Shown piece by piece: positions 33,862 through 44,144 of a stretch of DNA of 64,000 nt (position 1 is its first letter; every line of letters begins with the position of its first letter). The notes below the pieces were generated by a model that was not told where the DNA came from, ran no database searches, and saw only the letters and a list, made by a program, of their open reading frames with translations. Both the position numbers and the translations under genes were made by a program. Origin of the DNA: Microbacterium ginsengisoli (lineage in GTDB: Bacteria > Actinomycetota > Actinomycetes > Actinomycetales > Microbacteriaceae); contig NZ_JYIY01000072.1 in the NCBI RefSeq assembly GCF_000956535.1, positions 1 through 64,000 of the forward strand, written 5' to 3'.

Positions 33862-34356
33862 GTGGACGACGTCGAAGCGCTGATCGCGGGTGCCCGCGCG
33901 CGTCTGACCGCCGCGGGAGCGCCGCGCGAGGCGCTGGGCCGGTGGCGCAGCCGGCGGTTCGTCGGCATCCCGCTGGCGCCGAACGTGGTTCCCGAGGGCG
34001 CCGCCTGGCACCTCGGGGTGCTGCTCATCGGCCCGGAGGACGTCTTCGCGACCGGGGAGATCGTGCGCGCGCGACCCGAGGTCCGCCGCGGGTTCGCCGC
34101 CGAGTCGCAGCGCCGACGGGCGGATGTCGCGGCCGCCGCCTCCCGCGGAGGCTTCGCCGACGGGCAGGTCGTGCACCTCGGCTGGGAGGGGCTCGACCTC
34201 GCAGCGGTCGGGCGGGGCGAGGCATCCGGCCCGCTGCGGCAGGGGACGGACGGACCCGAGGTGCGCTGGAGCGCCCGCGGTGGGTGGCGGCCGCTCGCCG
34301 CCTACCTCGACGAGCGCATCGCGCTGCTGCTCGACCCGCCGTCCGGCGCGACCTGA
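33862..34356 (+). CDS. Conserved hypothetical protein
   Basis: 164 residues, soluble, starting DDVEALIAGARARLTAAGAPREALGRWRSRRFVGIPLAPNVVPEGAAWHLG-like sequence from GTG 33862, 18 bases after the alarmone synthetase gene. I recognise it as a conserved actinobacterial hypothetical (occasionally labelled glutaminase without support). GAGAAT at 33850-33855 might act as a weak -10 for a leaderless start. Confidence 0.7.
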   Translation: MDDVEALIAGARARLTAAGAPREALGRWRSRRFVGIPLAPNVVPEGAAWHLGVLLIGPEDVFATGEIVRARPEVRRGFAAESQRRRADVAAAASRGGFADGQVVHLGWEGLDLAAVGRGEASGPLRQGTDGPEVRWSARGGWRPLAAYLDERIALLLDPPSGAT

Positions 34357-34508
34357 GCCCGCAGGACGCGCCCGTCAAGCCCCGCCGCGACGACGCGCGG
34401 ATGGCCGATGCTCGGAAGGTGAGTGACCCGAACGCCGAGCCGACCGCCGACACGTCCGCGACATCCGCACCCGCTAATGTGGGGGCTCCCGAGCAGGGAG
34501 GGGCGCAC

Positions 34509-36722
34509 GTGCAGGCTTGGCCGGGATCCGCGTACCCCCTGGGCGCGACCTTCGACGGCAACGGCACCAACTTCGCCCTGTTCAGCGAGGGCGCCGAGAG
34601 TGTCGAGCTGTGTCTGTTCGACGACGCCGGCACCGAGACCCGCGTCGAGCTCGTCGACGTCGACGCGTTCGTGTGGCACGCCTACCTGCCGAACATCGAG
34701 CCGGGTCAGCGCTACGGCTACCGCGTGCACGGCGAATACGATCCGGCCGCGGGGGCGCGCTACAACCCGAACAAGCTGCTCCTCGACCCCTACGCGAAGG
34801 CCGTCGACGGCCAAATCGACTGGGACCAGGCGCTGTTCGCCTACACGTTCGGCGACCCCGACTCCCGCAACGACGACGACTCCGCCGCGCACATGATGAA
34901 GGGCGTCGTCATCAACCCCTTCTTCGACTGGGGCGGCGATCGGCAGCCGAAGACGCCGTACTCCGAGACCTTCATCTACGAGGCCCACGTGAAGGGCCTC
35001 ACGAAGCTGCATCCGCTCGTGCCGGAGGAGATCCGCGGCACGTACAGCGCGATCGCCCACCCCGCGGTCATCGAGCACCTGAAGAAGATCGGCGTCACCG
35101 CGATCGAGCTCATGCCCGTGCACCAGTTCGTCAACGACGACACCCTGCAGCAGAAGGGCCTGTCGAACTACTGGGGCTACAACACCATTGCCTTCCTCGC
35201 CCCGCAGAACACCTACGCCTCAACCGGCCAGCGCGGCCAGCAGGTGCAGGAGTTCAAGGGGATGGTGCGGGCGCTGCACGCCGCGGGCATCGAGGTGATC
35301 CTCGACGTGGTCTACAACCACACGGCCGAGGGCAACCACCTCGGGCCGACCCTGTCGATGCGGGGCATCGACAACGAGGCGTACTACCGGCTCGAGCAGG
35401 ACGACAAGCGCTACTACACCGACTACACCGGCACGGGCAACAGTCTCAACGTCGGCAACCCCCACGCGCTGCAGCTCATCATGGACTCGCTGCGCTACTG
35501 GGTGCTCGAGATGCACGTCGACGGGTTCCGGTTCGATCTGGCGGCGACCCTCGCCCGCGAGTTCTACGACGTCGACCGCCTGGCCGCCTTCTTCGAGCTC
35601 GTGCAGCAGGACCCGGTGGTCTCGCAGGTCAAGCTCATCGCCGAACCGTGGGACGTCGGCCCCGGCGGCTACCAGGTCGGCAACTTCCCCCCGCAGTGGA
35701 CCGAGTGGAACGGCAAGTACCGCGACACCGTGCGCGACTTCTGGCGGGGCGAGGCGGCGACCCTCGGCGAGTTCGCCTCGCGGCTCACCGGGTCGGCCGA
35801 CCTGTACGAGCACAGCGGGCGGCGGCCCGTGGCATCCATCAACTTCGTGACCGCCCACGACGGGTTCACCCTGCGCGACCTGGTGTCGTACAACGAGAAG
35901 CACAACGATGCGAACGGCGAGGACGGCAACGACGGGGAGTCGTTCAACCGGTCGAGCAACTGCGGCGTCGAGGGGCCGACCGACGACCCGGTGGTGCTCG
36001 CCCGGCGCGCGCAGCAGCAGCGCAACTTCATCGCCACCCTGCTGCTCAGCCAGGGCGTGCCGATGCTGCTGCACGGCGACGAGCTCGGCCGCACCCAGCA
36101 GGGCAACAACAACACGTACGCGCAGGACAACGAGCTCAGCTGGATCGACTGGGAGCACGTCGATCAGCCCCTCGTCGAGTTCACTGCGGCCCTCGCGCGC
36201 CTGCGACACGACCACCCGACCTTCCGTCGCAGTCGCTTCTTCGACGGCCGCCCGGTGCGCCGCGAGGAGGGGAGCCCGGTGCCCGACATCGTGTGGCTGC
36301 GCCCCGACGGCACCCCGATGCAGCCCGAGGACTGGGACGCCGGCTTCGGCCGCGCGGTCGGGGTGTTCCTCAACGGCGGCGGCATCCGCGAGCGCGATCG
36401 GCGCGGGAGCGAGATCGTCGACGCGCACTTCCTCGTCTACTTCAACGGGGGCGACGAGGCGGTCGACTTCACCGTTCCCGAGGTGGAGTATTCGCCGAGC
36501 TGGGACGTGCTGGTCGACACCGCCGGCCATCTCGCGAACACCGGCGTCGTCGATCCTGGCGACGTGGTCGGCGTCGGCGCGGCGTCGCTGCTGGTGCTGA
36601 TCGAGCACCGTGCCGCCCCGCCCGAGGTCGACCACTCGGTGGCCGCGTCGCTCGCGCAGGCGGTCACCGCGGCGATCGACGAGGTGCCGGGGGCCGCCCC
36701 CAAGAGCGAACTGCCGAGGTGA
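34509..36722 (+). CDS. glgX: Glycogen debranching enzyme GlgX
   Basis: A GH13 isoamylase-type enzyme that cuts alpha-1,6 branches of phosphorylase-trimmed glycogen. 737 residues: CBM48 (YPLGATFDGNGTNFALFSEG, QRYGYRVHGEYDP) then the GH13 barrel with DVVYNHTAEGN, the nucleophile Asp in DGFRFDLAATLAREF, catalytic Glu in LIAEPWDVGPGGY and the Asp in FVTAHDGFTLRDL. GTG 34509 has GGGAGGGG five bases upstream; a longer start at an ATG near 34400 would add a disordered head. First gene of a glgX-treY-treZ operon, supplying linear maltodextrins for trehalose formation. Confidence 0.95.
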   Translation: MQAWPGSAYPLGATFDGNGTNFALFSEGAESVELCLFDDAGTETRVELVDVDAFVWHAYLPNIEPGQRYGYRVHGEYDPAAGARYNPNKLLLDPYAKAVDGQIDWDQALFAYTFGDPDSRNDDDSAAHMMKGVVINPFFDWGGDRQPKTPYSETFIYEAHVKGLTKLHPLVPEEIRGTYSAIAHPAVIEHLKKIGVTAIELMPVHQFVNDDTLQQKGLSNYWGYNTIAFLAPQNTYASTGQRGQQVQEFKGMVRALHAAGIEVILDVVYNHTAEGNHLGPTLSMRGIDNEAYYRLEQDDKRYYTDYTGTGNSLNVGNPHALQLIMDSLRYWVLEMHVDGFRFDLAATLAREFYDVDRLAAFFELVQQDPVVSQVKLIAEPWDVGPGGYQVGNFPPQWTEWNGKYRDTVRDFWRGEAATLGEFASRLTGSADLYEHSGRRPVASINFVTAHDGFTLRDLVSYNEKHNDANGEDGNDGESFNRSSNCGVEGPTDDPVVLARRAQQQRNFIATLLLSQGVPMLLHGDELGRTQQGNNNTYAQDNELSWIDWEHVDQPLVEFTAALARLRHDHPTFRRSRFFDGRPVRREEGSPVPDIVWLRPDGTPMQPEDWDAGFGRAVGVFLNGGGIRERDRRGSEIVDAHFLVYFNGGDEAVDFTVPEVEYSPSWDVLVDTAGHLANTGVVDPGDVVGVGAASLLVLIEHRAAPPEVDHSVAASLAQAVTAAIDEVPGAAPKSELPR

Positions 36723-36726
36723 GCGC

Positions 36727-39162
36727 ATGAACCCGTCGTCGACCTATCGTCTGCAGATCCGACCCGGGTTCGGCCTCGACGACGCCGCCGCGATCGTGCC
36801 GTACCTGCGCGATCTCGGCGTCGGCTGGGTCTACCTGTCGCCGCTGTTGACGGCGACGACCGGTTCCGACCACGGCTACGACGTCGTCGACCCGGCGCGC
36901 ATCGACCCGGCGCGTGGCGGCGCGGAGGGGTTCGCGCGCTTCGTCGCGGCGGCACGGGAGGCGGGCCTCGGCGTGCTCGTCGACATCGTGCCCAACCACA
37001 TGGGCGTCGCGGTGCCGCGCGAGAACCCGTGGTGGTGGGACGTGCTGCGGCTCGGCGAGGCGTCCGCCCACGCCCGCGCGTTCGACATCGACTGGGCGTT
37101 CGGCGGCGGCCGCGTGCGCCTCCCCGTGCTCGGCGGCGAGTTCGACGACGTCATCGGCGATCTCGTGATCGACCGGGATCCCGCGGCATCCGCACCCGAC
37201 GGAGTCTTGCGGTACGTCGACCACGTCTTCCCTCTCGCGCCCGGCTCGCTCGACGGCATCGGGAGCGCGCCCACGACCGTCGACGTGCGCACCGTGCTCG
37301 GCCGGCAGCACTATGAGCTGCGGTTCTGGCGCGACGAGGCGACCGACCTCAACTACCGGCGCTTCTTCGCCGTCACCTCCCTCGCGGGGGTGCGCGTCGA
37401 GGATCCCGCGGTGTTCGCTGCCGCCCACGTCGAGATCGTGCGGTGGGCGACGGAGGGGCTCGTCGACGGCCTGCGCGTCGACCATCCCGACGGCCTCGTC
37501 GACCCGGCCGGCTACCTCGAGCGGCTGCGGTCCGCCGTCGGCGGGCTGCCGGTGTGGGTCGAGAAGATCCTCGAGCACGCCGCGACCGACCACCCGGAGC
37601 GCCTCGCACCGTGGTGGGCGAGCGCGGGCACGACGGGCTACGACGCGATGGCCGAGCTCGACCGGCTCTTCATCGACCCGCGCGGCGTCGCGGCGCTCGA
37701 CGGGCTCGACGCGGCCCTGCGCGCCCAGACCGGCCTGCCGCCCGCGCCCGCCTGGGACGACCTGATCGTCGAGACGAAGCGCACGATGGCTGCGACGATC
37801 CTGCAGTCCGAGGTGCGGCGGCTCGTGCGCACGCTCCCGGCCGAGGTGCTCGAGGCGGTGGGGGCGGATGCCGCGGCCCCCGCGCTCGCCGAGATCCTGG
37901 CCGCCTTCCCGGTGTACCGCTCCTACCTGCCCGCGGGTGCCGCCGACCTGGTGCGGGCGGGGGAGGAGGCATCCGCCCGCCGGCCCGACCTCGCGGACGC
38001 GATCGCCGCCCTGCTGCCGGTGCTCGGGGATGCGACGCTCGAGGTCGCGCGCCGGTTCGAGCAGACCACCGGGCCCGTCATGGCGAAGGGCGTCGAGGAC
38101 ACGGCGTTCTACCGGTTCACCCGGCTCGGCACGCTCACCGAGGTCGGCGGCGACCCGTCGGTCGCCTCGCTCGACGTCGAGGGGTTCCACGCGGCGTTCG
38201 CGGAGCGTCACGCGCGCTGGCCCCACGCGCTGACGGCCCTGTCGACCCACGACACCAAGCGCAGCGAAGACGTGCGCGCCCGCCTCAGCGTGCTGAGCGA
38301 GCAGCCCGAGCGCTGGGCGACCGCGCTGGGCGCGCTGCGCGCGGTCGCGACGACCGGGCACGGTCCCACCGACGAGCTGCTGTGGCAGGCGATCGTCGGC
38401 AGCTGGCCCGCGTCGGCCGAGCGCCTGCACGCCTACGCCGAGAAGGCCGTGCGCGAAGCGGGGGAGCGAACGGGGTGGCTCGCCCCCGACGCCGCGTTCG
38501 AGGCCGGGGTGCACGCGCTCGTCGACGCCGCGTTCGGCGCGGCGCGGCCGCTCGTCGACGACCTCGTGGCCCACATCGCCCCGGCCGGCTGGTCGAACGC
38601 GCTGGGCCAGAAACTGCTGCAGCTGGCCGGCCCCGGCGTGCCCGACGTCTACCAGGGGTCCGAGGTGCAGGAGCTCTCGCTCGTCGACCCCGACAACCGG
38701 CGACCCGTGGACTTCACGGCCCACGCGGCGCTGCTGCACGACATCGACGCGGCGGTCGCGGCCACCGAGCTCGATGCGCGCCTGGGTGCAGAGGGCGGAC
38801 CGGGGATGGGGGAGCCGCTGCTGCCGCCGGTCGACGCGACCGGGCGGGCGAAGCTCCTCGTGACGTCGCGGGTGCTGCGGCTGCGCCGCGACCGCCCGGA
38901 GCTGTTCACCCGCTATCTGCCGCTGGAGGTCGTCGGCGAGGCCGCCGCGCACCTCGTCGCGTTCGACCGGGGCGGCGTCATCGCCGCCGCGACCCGACTA
39001 CCCGTGGGGCTCGGACGCCGCGGCGGGTGGGGCGACACCGCCCTGCTGCTGCCGCCCGGAGACTGGGTCGACACCCTCACGGGGCGCGTCGAGTCGGGCG
39101 CCGTGCCGGTCGCCCAGCTCTGCGCGACCTACCCGGTCGCACTGCTCGTGAGGGCCGGCTGA
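36727..39162 (+). CDS. treY: Malto-oligosyltrehalose synthase TreY
   Basis: Converts the reducing-end alpha-1,4 bond of maltodextrins to alpha-1,1, giving maltooligosyl trehalose. 811 residues of GH13_26: [16 protein letters not shown] at the N-terminus, [10 protein letters not shown], the nucleophile region [13 protein letters not shown], acid/base VEKIL, and [16 protein letters not shown] near the C-terminal part. ATG 36727 is four bases after the glgX stop. It works with TreZ just downstream, so the operon makes trehalose, a stress protectant, from glycogen. Confidence 0.95.
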   Translation: MNPSSTYRLQIRPGFGLDDAAAIVPYLRDLGVGWVYLSPLLTATTGSDHGYDVVDPARIDPARGGAEGFARFVAAAREAGLGVLVDIVPNHMGVAVPRENPWWWDVLRLGEASAHARAFDIDWAFGGGRVRLPVLGGEFDDVIGDLVIDRDPAASAPDGVLRYVDHVFPLAPGSLDGIGSAPTTVDVRTVLGRQHYELRFWRDEATDLNYRRFFAVTSLAGVRVEDPAVFAAAHVEIVRWATEGLVDGLRVDHPDGLVDPAGYLERLRSAVGGLPVWVEKILEHAATDHPERLAPWWASAGTTGYDAMAELDRLFIDPRGVAALDGLDAALRAQTGLPPAPAWDDLIVETKRTMAATILQSEVRRLVRTLPAEVLEAVGADAAAPALAEILAAFPVYRSYLPAGAADLVRAGEEASARRPDLADAIAALLPVLGDATLEVARRFEQTTGPVMAKGVEDTAFYRFTRLGTLTEVGGDPSVASLDVEGFHAAFAERHARWPHALTALSTHDTKRSEDVRARLSVLSEQPERWATALGALRAVATTGHGPTDELLWQAIVGSWPASAERLHAYAEKAVREAGERTGWLAPDAAFEAGVHALVDAAFGAARPLVDDLVAHIAPAGWSNALGQKLLQLAGPGVPDVYQGSEVQELSLVDPDNRRPVDFTAHAALLHDIDAAVAATELDARLGAEGGPGMGEPLLPPVDATGRAKLLVTSRVLRLRRDRPELFTRYLPLEVVGEAAAHLVAFDRGGVIAAATRLPVGLGRRGGWGDTALLLPPGDWVDTLTGRVESGAVPVAQLCATYPVALLVRAG

Positions 39163-39184
39163 GCCGGCGGATGCGGAGGACGAC

Positions 39185-40930
39185 GTGATCGAGGTGTGGG
39201 CGCCGAACGCCGCGCGCGTGCGGCTGCGGCGGGTGGCGGCATCCGTCGACATCGACCTGACCCCCGCCGACGACGGCTGGTGGCGCGCCGACGTCGACCT
39301 CGCCGACGGCGAGCGGTACGGGTTCGTGCTCGACGACGGCGAGCTGCGTCCCGACCCGCGCTCGCGCCGGCAGCCCGACGGGGTGCACGGCGCCTCGGCC
39401 GTCGACGATCCGGGCTCCTTCGCGTGGACGGATGCCGCGTGGACCGGGCGTCCACTCGCGGGCGGCCTCGTCTACGAGCTGCACATCGGCACATTCACCC
39501 CCGACGGGACGCTCGACGCCGCAGCCGCGCGACTCGACCACCTTGCCTCGATCGGCGTCACCCACGTCGAGCTGCTGCCGGTGAACGGCTTCAACGGCCA
39601 GTGGAACTGGGGCTACGACGGCGTGCTCTGGTACACCGTGCACGAGGCGTACGGCGGACCCGCCGCCTACCGTCGCTTCGTCGACGCCGCCCACGCGCAC
39701 GGCATCGCCGTCATCCAGGACGTCGTCTACAACCACCTCGGACCGAGCGGCAACTACCTGCCCGAGTTCGGTCCCTACCTGCGCACCGGCAGCCGCAACA
39801 CCTGGGGCGACTCCGTGAACCTCGACGAGCCCGCGGTGCGCGCGTACATCGTCGAGAACGCGCTCATGTGGCTGCGCGACCAGCACGTCGACGGACTGCG
39901 GCTCGACGCGGTGCACGCCCTGCACGACGAGCAGCCGGTGCACATCCTGCAGGAGCTGGCCGCGGCATCCGATGCCCTCTCCGCGCACCTGGGACGCCCG
40001 CTCACCCTCATCGCCGAGAGCGACCTCAACGACCCGCGGCTGATCCTGCCGCGCGAGGCCGGCGGCTACGGTCTGCACGCGCAGTGGAGCGACGACTGGC
40101 ATCACGCCGTCCACGTCGCCCTGACCGGTGAGACGAGCGGCTACTACGAGGACTTCGCGGCAGTCGACGCCCTGCCGAAGGTGTGGACCGCCGGGTTCTT
40201 CCACAACGGCACCTACTCGTCGTTCCGGGGGCGTGACCACGGCTCCCCCATCCCGTCCGAGGTGCCCACCTCCCGCCTTGTGACCTTCTCGCAGGACCAC
40301 GACCAGATCGGCAACCGTGCCGCCGGCGATCGCCTCACCGCGACCCTCTCGACCGACCGGCTCGCGGTCGCCGCCGTGCTGACCCTCACCACCCCCGGCA
40401 CCCCGATGCTGTTCATGGGCGAGGAGTGGGGTGCGTCGACGCCGTGGCCGTTCTTCACGTCCCACCCCGAGGAGTGGCTGGGGGAGGCCGTGCGCAAGGG
40501 GCGCACTGAGGAGTTCGCGCGCATGGGCTGGGACGAGTCGGTCGTGCCCGACCCGCAGAGCCCGGCGACGTTCGCGAGCGCCAAGCTCGACTGGACCGAG
40601 CAGACGCACGGCGCCCATGCCCGCCTGCTCGCGCTCTACCGCGCGCTCGCCGACCTGCGGCGCGCGCGGGCCGAGCTCACCGACCCGGCGTTCGCCGACC
40701 TGACGGCGGAGGACCTCGACCCCGACGCTCCCCCCGCCGCGCGGCGGTTCCTGCTCGGACGCGGCGCCCTGCGCATCGCCGTCAACCTGAGCGCCGACGC
40801 GTGGCCGCTCGCGCTCGAGCCCGGCGAGACGGTGCTGCTCACGAGCGGGGCGGATGCCGCGGCATCCGCCGACGGCACCGTGACCGTGGCGCCCGACACG
40901 GCCGTGATCGTCGGGCCACCGCTCCGCTGA
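39185..40930 (+). CDS. treZ: Malto-oligosyltrehalose trehalohydrolase TreZ
   Basis: Releases free trehalose from maltooligosyl trehalose. 581 residues: N-terminal CBM48-like domain ([12 protein letters not shown]), GH13_10 barrel with [19 protein letters not shown], nucleophile in [10 protein letters not shown], acid in LIAESDLND, and [19 protein letters not shown] 39185 has GGAGG five bases upstream and lies 22 bases after treY. A TAGCCT promoter for the next gene follows its end. Confidence 0.95.
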   Translation: MIEVWAPNAARVRLRRVAASVDIDLTPADDGWWRADVDLADGERYGFVLDDGELRPDPRSRRQPDGVHGASAVDDPGSFAWTDAAWTGRPLAGGLVYELHIGTFTPDGTLDAAAARLDHLASIGVTHVELLPVNGFNGQWNWGYDGVLWYTVHEAYGGPAAYRRFVDAAHAHGIAVIQDVVYNHLGPSGNYLPEFGPYLRTGSRNTWGDSVNLDEPAVRAYIVENALMWLRDQHVDGLRLDAVHALHDEQPVHILQELAAASDALSAHLGRPLTLIAESDLNDPRLILPREAGGYGLHAQWSDDWHHAVHVALTGETSGYYEDFAAVDALPKVWTAGFFHNGTYSSFRGRDHGSPIPSEVPTSRLVTFSQDHDQIGNRAAGDRLTATLSTDRLAVAAVLTLTTPGTPMLFMGEEWGASTPWPFFTSHPEEWLGEAVRKGRTEEFARMGWDESVVPDPQSPATFASAKLDWTEQTHGAHARLLALYRALADLRRARAELTDPAFADLTAEDLDPDAPPAARRFLLGRGALRIAVNLSADAWPLALEPGETVLLTSGADAAASADGTVTVAPDTAVIVGPPLR

Positions 40931-40984
40931 GCCCCGCGCGAGGACATCCGGATGCGCCGTCACGCGCAGGAAACGTGCGCTCGG

Positions 40985-41086
40985 TAGCCTGGCCGCGCTC
41001 ATGAAAGCGAGCCGCCCACCGGCGGCGGGAAAGCGTGAAGCGACTGCCTGACACCGGCCCGCGGGCCACGACCTCACGGAGTTGCC
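40985..41086 (+). promoter_or_regulatory. Promoter and structured leader of the IPNS-like gene
   Basis: TAGCCT at 40985-40990 is a likely -10, giving an RNA leader of about 90 bases. The leader contains a 16-codon ORF from ATG 41001 (MKASRPPAAGKREATA, stop 41049-41051), a GCCGCC-CACC-GGCGGC hairpin within that ORF, and the self-complementary GGCCCGCGGGCC (41056-41067) before the gene. This arrangement resembles a leader peptide with alternative hairpins; I could not match it to a known riboswitch. Confidence 0.45.
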
Positions 41087-42133
41087 ATGACGTTCCATGT
41101 CCCCCTCGTCGACATCACGCCCTACGTGACCGGCGGCACCGGCGCCGAGCGCGCCGCCGTCGCCCGCGCGATCGACGACGCCTGCCGCACGGTCGGCTTC
41201 ATCCAGATCACCGGGCACGGGGTGCCGGCCGCGGTCATCGCGGGGCTCGAGGCATCCATCGACGGATTCTTCGGGCTCGACCTCGATGTGAAGAACACGT
41301 ACCGCACGCCGCCCGAGATCAACCGCGGCTACAGCCCGCCGAAGTCGGAGTCGTTGAGCCTGTCGCTCGGCGTCGAGCAGGCCAGCCGCATGAACGACTT
41401 CTTCGAGGCGTTCAATGTGGGCGCGACCGCGGCGCACTACCCGCACGTCGCGCACCTCGACCCGATCGACTACGCCGACAACGTGTGGCCCGACGTCGCC
41501 GGGTTCGAGCCGGCCGTCAGCGCCTACTTCGGCGAGGCGGCGCGCGTCGCCCGCACGCTCACCGACATCTTCGCCGACGCCCTCGGCATCGATCGCGCCT
41601 TCTTCGACGCCCGCACCGACCACTCCCTCGACGTGCTGCGGATGAACAACTACGCCCTCCCGCCGGGCACCGACGTCACCCTCGACGGCGACCTCATCGG
41701 CATGGGCGAGCACACCGACTACGGCATCGTGACCGTGCTGTGGGCCGACCGGGTGGCGGGCCTGCAGGTGCTCGGATCCGACGGCTCGTGGAACGACGTG
41801 CAGCCCGCCGAGGGCGCGCTGCTGGTCAACCTCGGCGACGTGACCGCACGGCTCACCAACGAGCAGTGGATGTCGACGCTGCACCGCGTGAAGCCGCCCG
41901 TCATCGACGGCACGATCCGCCGGCGCCGCTCCGCGGCGTTCTTCCACGACGGCAACGTCGACGCGCTCATCGAGACGCTGCCGCAGTGCGTCGACCCGCA
42001 GCATCCGGCGATCTACGAGCCCGTCACCGTGCAGGAGCACATCCGGGCGAAGCTCGCCGGATCGCGCGCGGGCGTGCGCAACGAGACCGCCGACCGCGAG
42101 TCGGCGAGGGTGCTCTCCAGCGACCGGTACTGA
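41087..42133 (+). CDS. Isopenicillin N synthase-family 2-oxoglutarate/Fe(II) oxygenase
   Basis: 348 residues of the DIOX_N plus 2OG-FeII_Oxy build. Iron ligands are His and Asp in GEHTDYGIVTVL and His in MSTLHRVKPP; the 2-oxoglutarate-binding Arg-X-Ser is in RRRRSAAFFHDGN. The N-terminal VPLVDITPYV and GFIQITGHGV are typical. These enzymes hydroxylate or oxidise small molecules; the substrate is not evident. Downstream of the trehalose operon but with its own promoter and leader. Confidence 0.88.
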   Translation: MTFHVPLVDITPYVTGGTGAERAAVARAIDDACRTVGFIQITGHGVPAAVIAGLEASIDGFFGLDLDVKNTYRTPPEINRGYSPPKSESLSLSLGVEQASRMNDFFEAFNVGATAAHYPHVAHLDPIDYADNVWPDVAGFEPAVSAYFGEAARVARTLTDIFADALGIDRAFFDARTDHSLDVLRMNNYALPPGTDVTLDGDLIGMGEHTDYGIVTVLWADRVAGLQVLGSDGSWNDVQPAEGALLVNLGDVTARLTNEQWMSTLHRVKPPVIDGTIRRRRSAAFFHDGNVDALIETLPQCVDPQHPAIYEPVTVQEHIRAKLAGSRAGVRNETADRESARVLSSDRY

Positions 42134-42163
42134 GGGGCGGGGTGCGGGCCTCCGGTGCGGGGT

Positions 42164-42237
42164 GCCGTGCCGTAACTCCGGAGATCTGCGGTGTCGGGAG
42201 GGTTCGCGGGGCGGCAGCGTGCGGAACTCCGGAGTTG
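42164..42237 (+). repeat. 74-bp palindromic intergenic repeat, copy A
   Basis: Begins GCCGTGCCGTAACTCCGG and ends GGAACTCCGGAGTTG; AACTCCGGAGTT is a 12-bp perfect palindrome and AACTCCGG is repeated inverted and direct at the two ends. It matches copy B at 63 of 74 positions, with most differences in the middle. Located in the 371-base gap between the oxygenase and an amidotransferase gene, where no coding sequence is supported. Confidence 0.85.
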
Positions 42238-42370
42238 GAGTACGCGCAACGGGGTGCGGCGCCGAGCAGACCGGGCGCGCGGTGCCGGTCGGGGCGGACC
42301 GTGCTGTTCGAGCGGGTCGACGCGGGCGGGGCCGGGCGTCGGTGCGGGGCGACGCGCCGTGCCGGGTCGT

Positions 42371-42444
42371 GCCGTGCCGTAACTCCGGAAATTCGCATGT
42401 TCGGGCGGGTTCGCCGGGTGGCAGTGTGCGGAACTCCGGAGTTG
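42371..42444 (+). repeat. 74-bp palindromic intergenic repeat, copy B
   Basis: Same orientation as copy A, 207 bases downstream, with identical 18-base and 22-base end blocks apart from one change. The 133 bases between the copies are GC-rich, with no gene evident. Ends suited to cruciform or hairpin formation recall REP/BIME or MITE-like elements. Confidence 0.85.
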
Positions 42445-42504
42445 ACGCACGGCACGCGAGCGGAATCGCGCGTCCGAGCGAGGGACGCGGCGGTGCGGCG
42501 CGGC

Positions 42505-43221
42505 TCAGAGCGCCGCGAAGGCCGCGACGATCGCCGTCGGCACCGTGACGGTCGCGGCGCGCACGCCCGCGACCACGGCGGCGTAGTCGTCGGGGTCGAA
42601 GTAGCCGAAGTCCCGGTAGACGGCGATGCGCGCGGCGAACGAGTCGGCGGTCAGCTCCGGGTGGAACTGCGTCGTCCACAGCGACCCGACCCGGTAGGCC
42701 TGCACGGGGCATCCGTCGCTCGTCGCCAGCGCGACCGCCCCCGTCGGCGTCGTCCCCGACCCCTCCTTGTGCGCGGTGTAGGCGGTGAACGTCGCAGGCA
42801 GAGCACCGAAGACCGGGTCGGCGGCCCCATCCGCGCCGACGGTCACCTCGGTCGTGCCGGTGTCCTCGCCGAACGTCCGGTCGATCGTGCCGCCGAGCAG
42901 CCGCGTCGCGATGCCGATGCCGTAACAGGTGAGCAGCGCTCGGGTGGCGCCGGATGCCGCGGCCCCCGCGACCCTGGCGAGGTCGGCCTCGACGCGGCGC
43001 TGGGTGTCGGACTTGCCGGCCTCGGGGTCGCCGACGTTGAACGGGCTGCCGCCGCCGATGAACCCGGCGTAACGGTCGAGGGCCCCCTCGGGGAGAGGGG
43101 AGCGGGTGAGGTCGTGGCGGGCCAGCGACACGCCGGCGGCGGCGGCGAACGCGGCGAACTCGCCGTCGGCCGCGTTCTGCTCCGGGCGCGCGCCGAGGAA
43201 GAGCAGCGGCCGGGAGTCCAT
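42505..43221 (-). CDS. Class I glutamine amidotransferase-like protein
   Basis: 238 residues, stand-alone GATase1 fold as in GMP-synthase-like amidotransferases. The nucleophile is Cys in LLTCYGIGI, the His/Glu pair is in TTQFHPELT, and GFIGGGSPFNVGDPE forms the oxyanion-side loop. Stand-alone members hydrolyse a gamma-glutamyl bond or supply ammonia to a partner; no partner synthetase is nearby. Start ATG 43221. Confidence 0.88.
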   Translation of the reverse strand: MDSRPLLFLGARPEQNAADGEFAAFAAAAGVSLARHDLTRSPLPEGALDRYAGFIGGGSPFNVGDPEAGKSDTQRRVEADLARVAGAAASGATRALLTCYGIGIATRLLGGTIDRTFGEDTGTTEVTVGADGAADPVFGALPATFTAYTAHKEGSGTTPTGAVALATSDGCPVQAYRVGSLWTTQFHPELTADSFAARIAVYRDFGYFDPDDYAAVVAGVRAATVTVPTAIVAAFAAL

Positions 43222-43265
43222 CCCGCGAGTCTAGGGCGAGGGACGGGCCGGCCGTCCGGCGGGTC

Positions 43266-44030
43266 TCAGCGTGACGAGCGCGCGGTGCGCCCGCGCACGA
43301 TGCCGACGAACGCGTCGATCAGCGGGTGGGCGTCCTCCCGCGGCCAGACGAGGCCGACCGGGGCGAGCGGGCCCCCGTCGAGCTCGCGGAAGGTGATGTC
43401 CTTGCGGTGGTGGAGCCGGGCGAGCGACATGGGCACGACGGAGATGCCGACGCCCGCGGCGACCGTCGCGATGGCCTCCTCGGTGCTGGCGGGGGGAGCG
43501 AACCGGGGCCGCTCGACGGGCCAGGCCGCGGCGGTCGCGGCGAGGCCGAGCACGTCGTCGGCGGGCACGATCAGCACCTCGCCGGCCAGATCGGATGCCG
43601 CCAGCCGCTCGGCGACCGACAGCGAGGCGTCGGCCGTCATCACCACGACCGGCACCTCGTCGTAGAGGGCGATCGCGTGCCACCGCTCCCGGTCGACGGG
43701 GAGGCGGGCGATCACGGCGTCGACGTCGCCGGCCGCGAGAGCGGTCTGCTGCCGGGCGACGTCGAGCTGCACGAGCTCGAGCGGGGTGTCGGGGTGGCGG
43801 TCGCGCCAGCGTTCGATCCAGATGCCGGGCGTCGCACCGGGCACCGCACCGAGGCGGAACGGCGGCGCGGGAGCGGCCGGGGGCTCTGCGGTCGGCGCGG
43901 GCCGTCGTGCGGCCGTCTGTCGCGGCGCCTTCTGGGTGGAGCGGCCGCCCTTCGCGCCGGACTTCTTGCCCGCGCCGCGCCCACCGGCGCCCGCGCCCGA
44001 CGGGCGGCGGTCAGGCGTGCGCGGACTCAT
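43266..44030 (-). CDS. LysR-type substrate-binding domain without DNA-binding HTH
   Basis: 254 residues. The first 58 are a disordered basic tail (Lys, Arg, Gly, Ala, Pro), and the rest is a periplasmic-binding-like LysR effector domain (FRLGAVPGATPGIWIERWRDRHPDTPLELVQLD, VDAVIARLP, AGVGISVVPMSLA, GLVWPREDAHPLIDAFV). The winged HTH that a regulator needs is missing. It may bind DNA through the basic tail, act as a dominant partner of another LysR, or be a ligand sensor. Start ATG 44030; a GTG or ATG further in would remove the tail but none has a better context. Confidence 0.85.
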   Translation of the reverse strand: MSPRTPDRRPSGAGAGGRGAGKKSGAKGGRSTQKAPRQTAARRPAPTAEPPAAPAPPFRLGAVPGATPGIWIERWRDRHPDTPLELVQLDVARQQTALAAGDVDAVIARLPVDRERWHAIALYDEVPVVVMTADASLSVAERLAASDLAGEVLIVPADDVLGLAATAAAWPVERPRFAPPASTEEAIATVAAGVGISVVPMSLARLHHRKDITFRELDGGPLAPVGLVWPREDAHPLIDAFVGIVRGRTARSSR

Positions 44031-44144
44031 CCGTCCAGCATGCCCGATCTCCCGCGCCGAGCGCGCGCCACGGCGGCCGGGTGGGCGAGCGGCGGCCGGT
44101 CAGAGAGCGGATACCGCGGCATCCGCCCACGCGTGAATGGCCGG

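Noticed and set aside
40991-41086. Known riboswitch class upstream of the IPNS-like gene
   Set aside because: Compared by memory with guanidine, SAM-IV, cobalamin, TPP, ZTP and fluoride consensus elements; the conserved core bases do not match.
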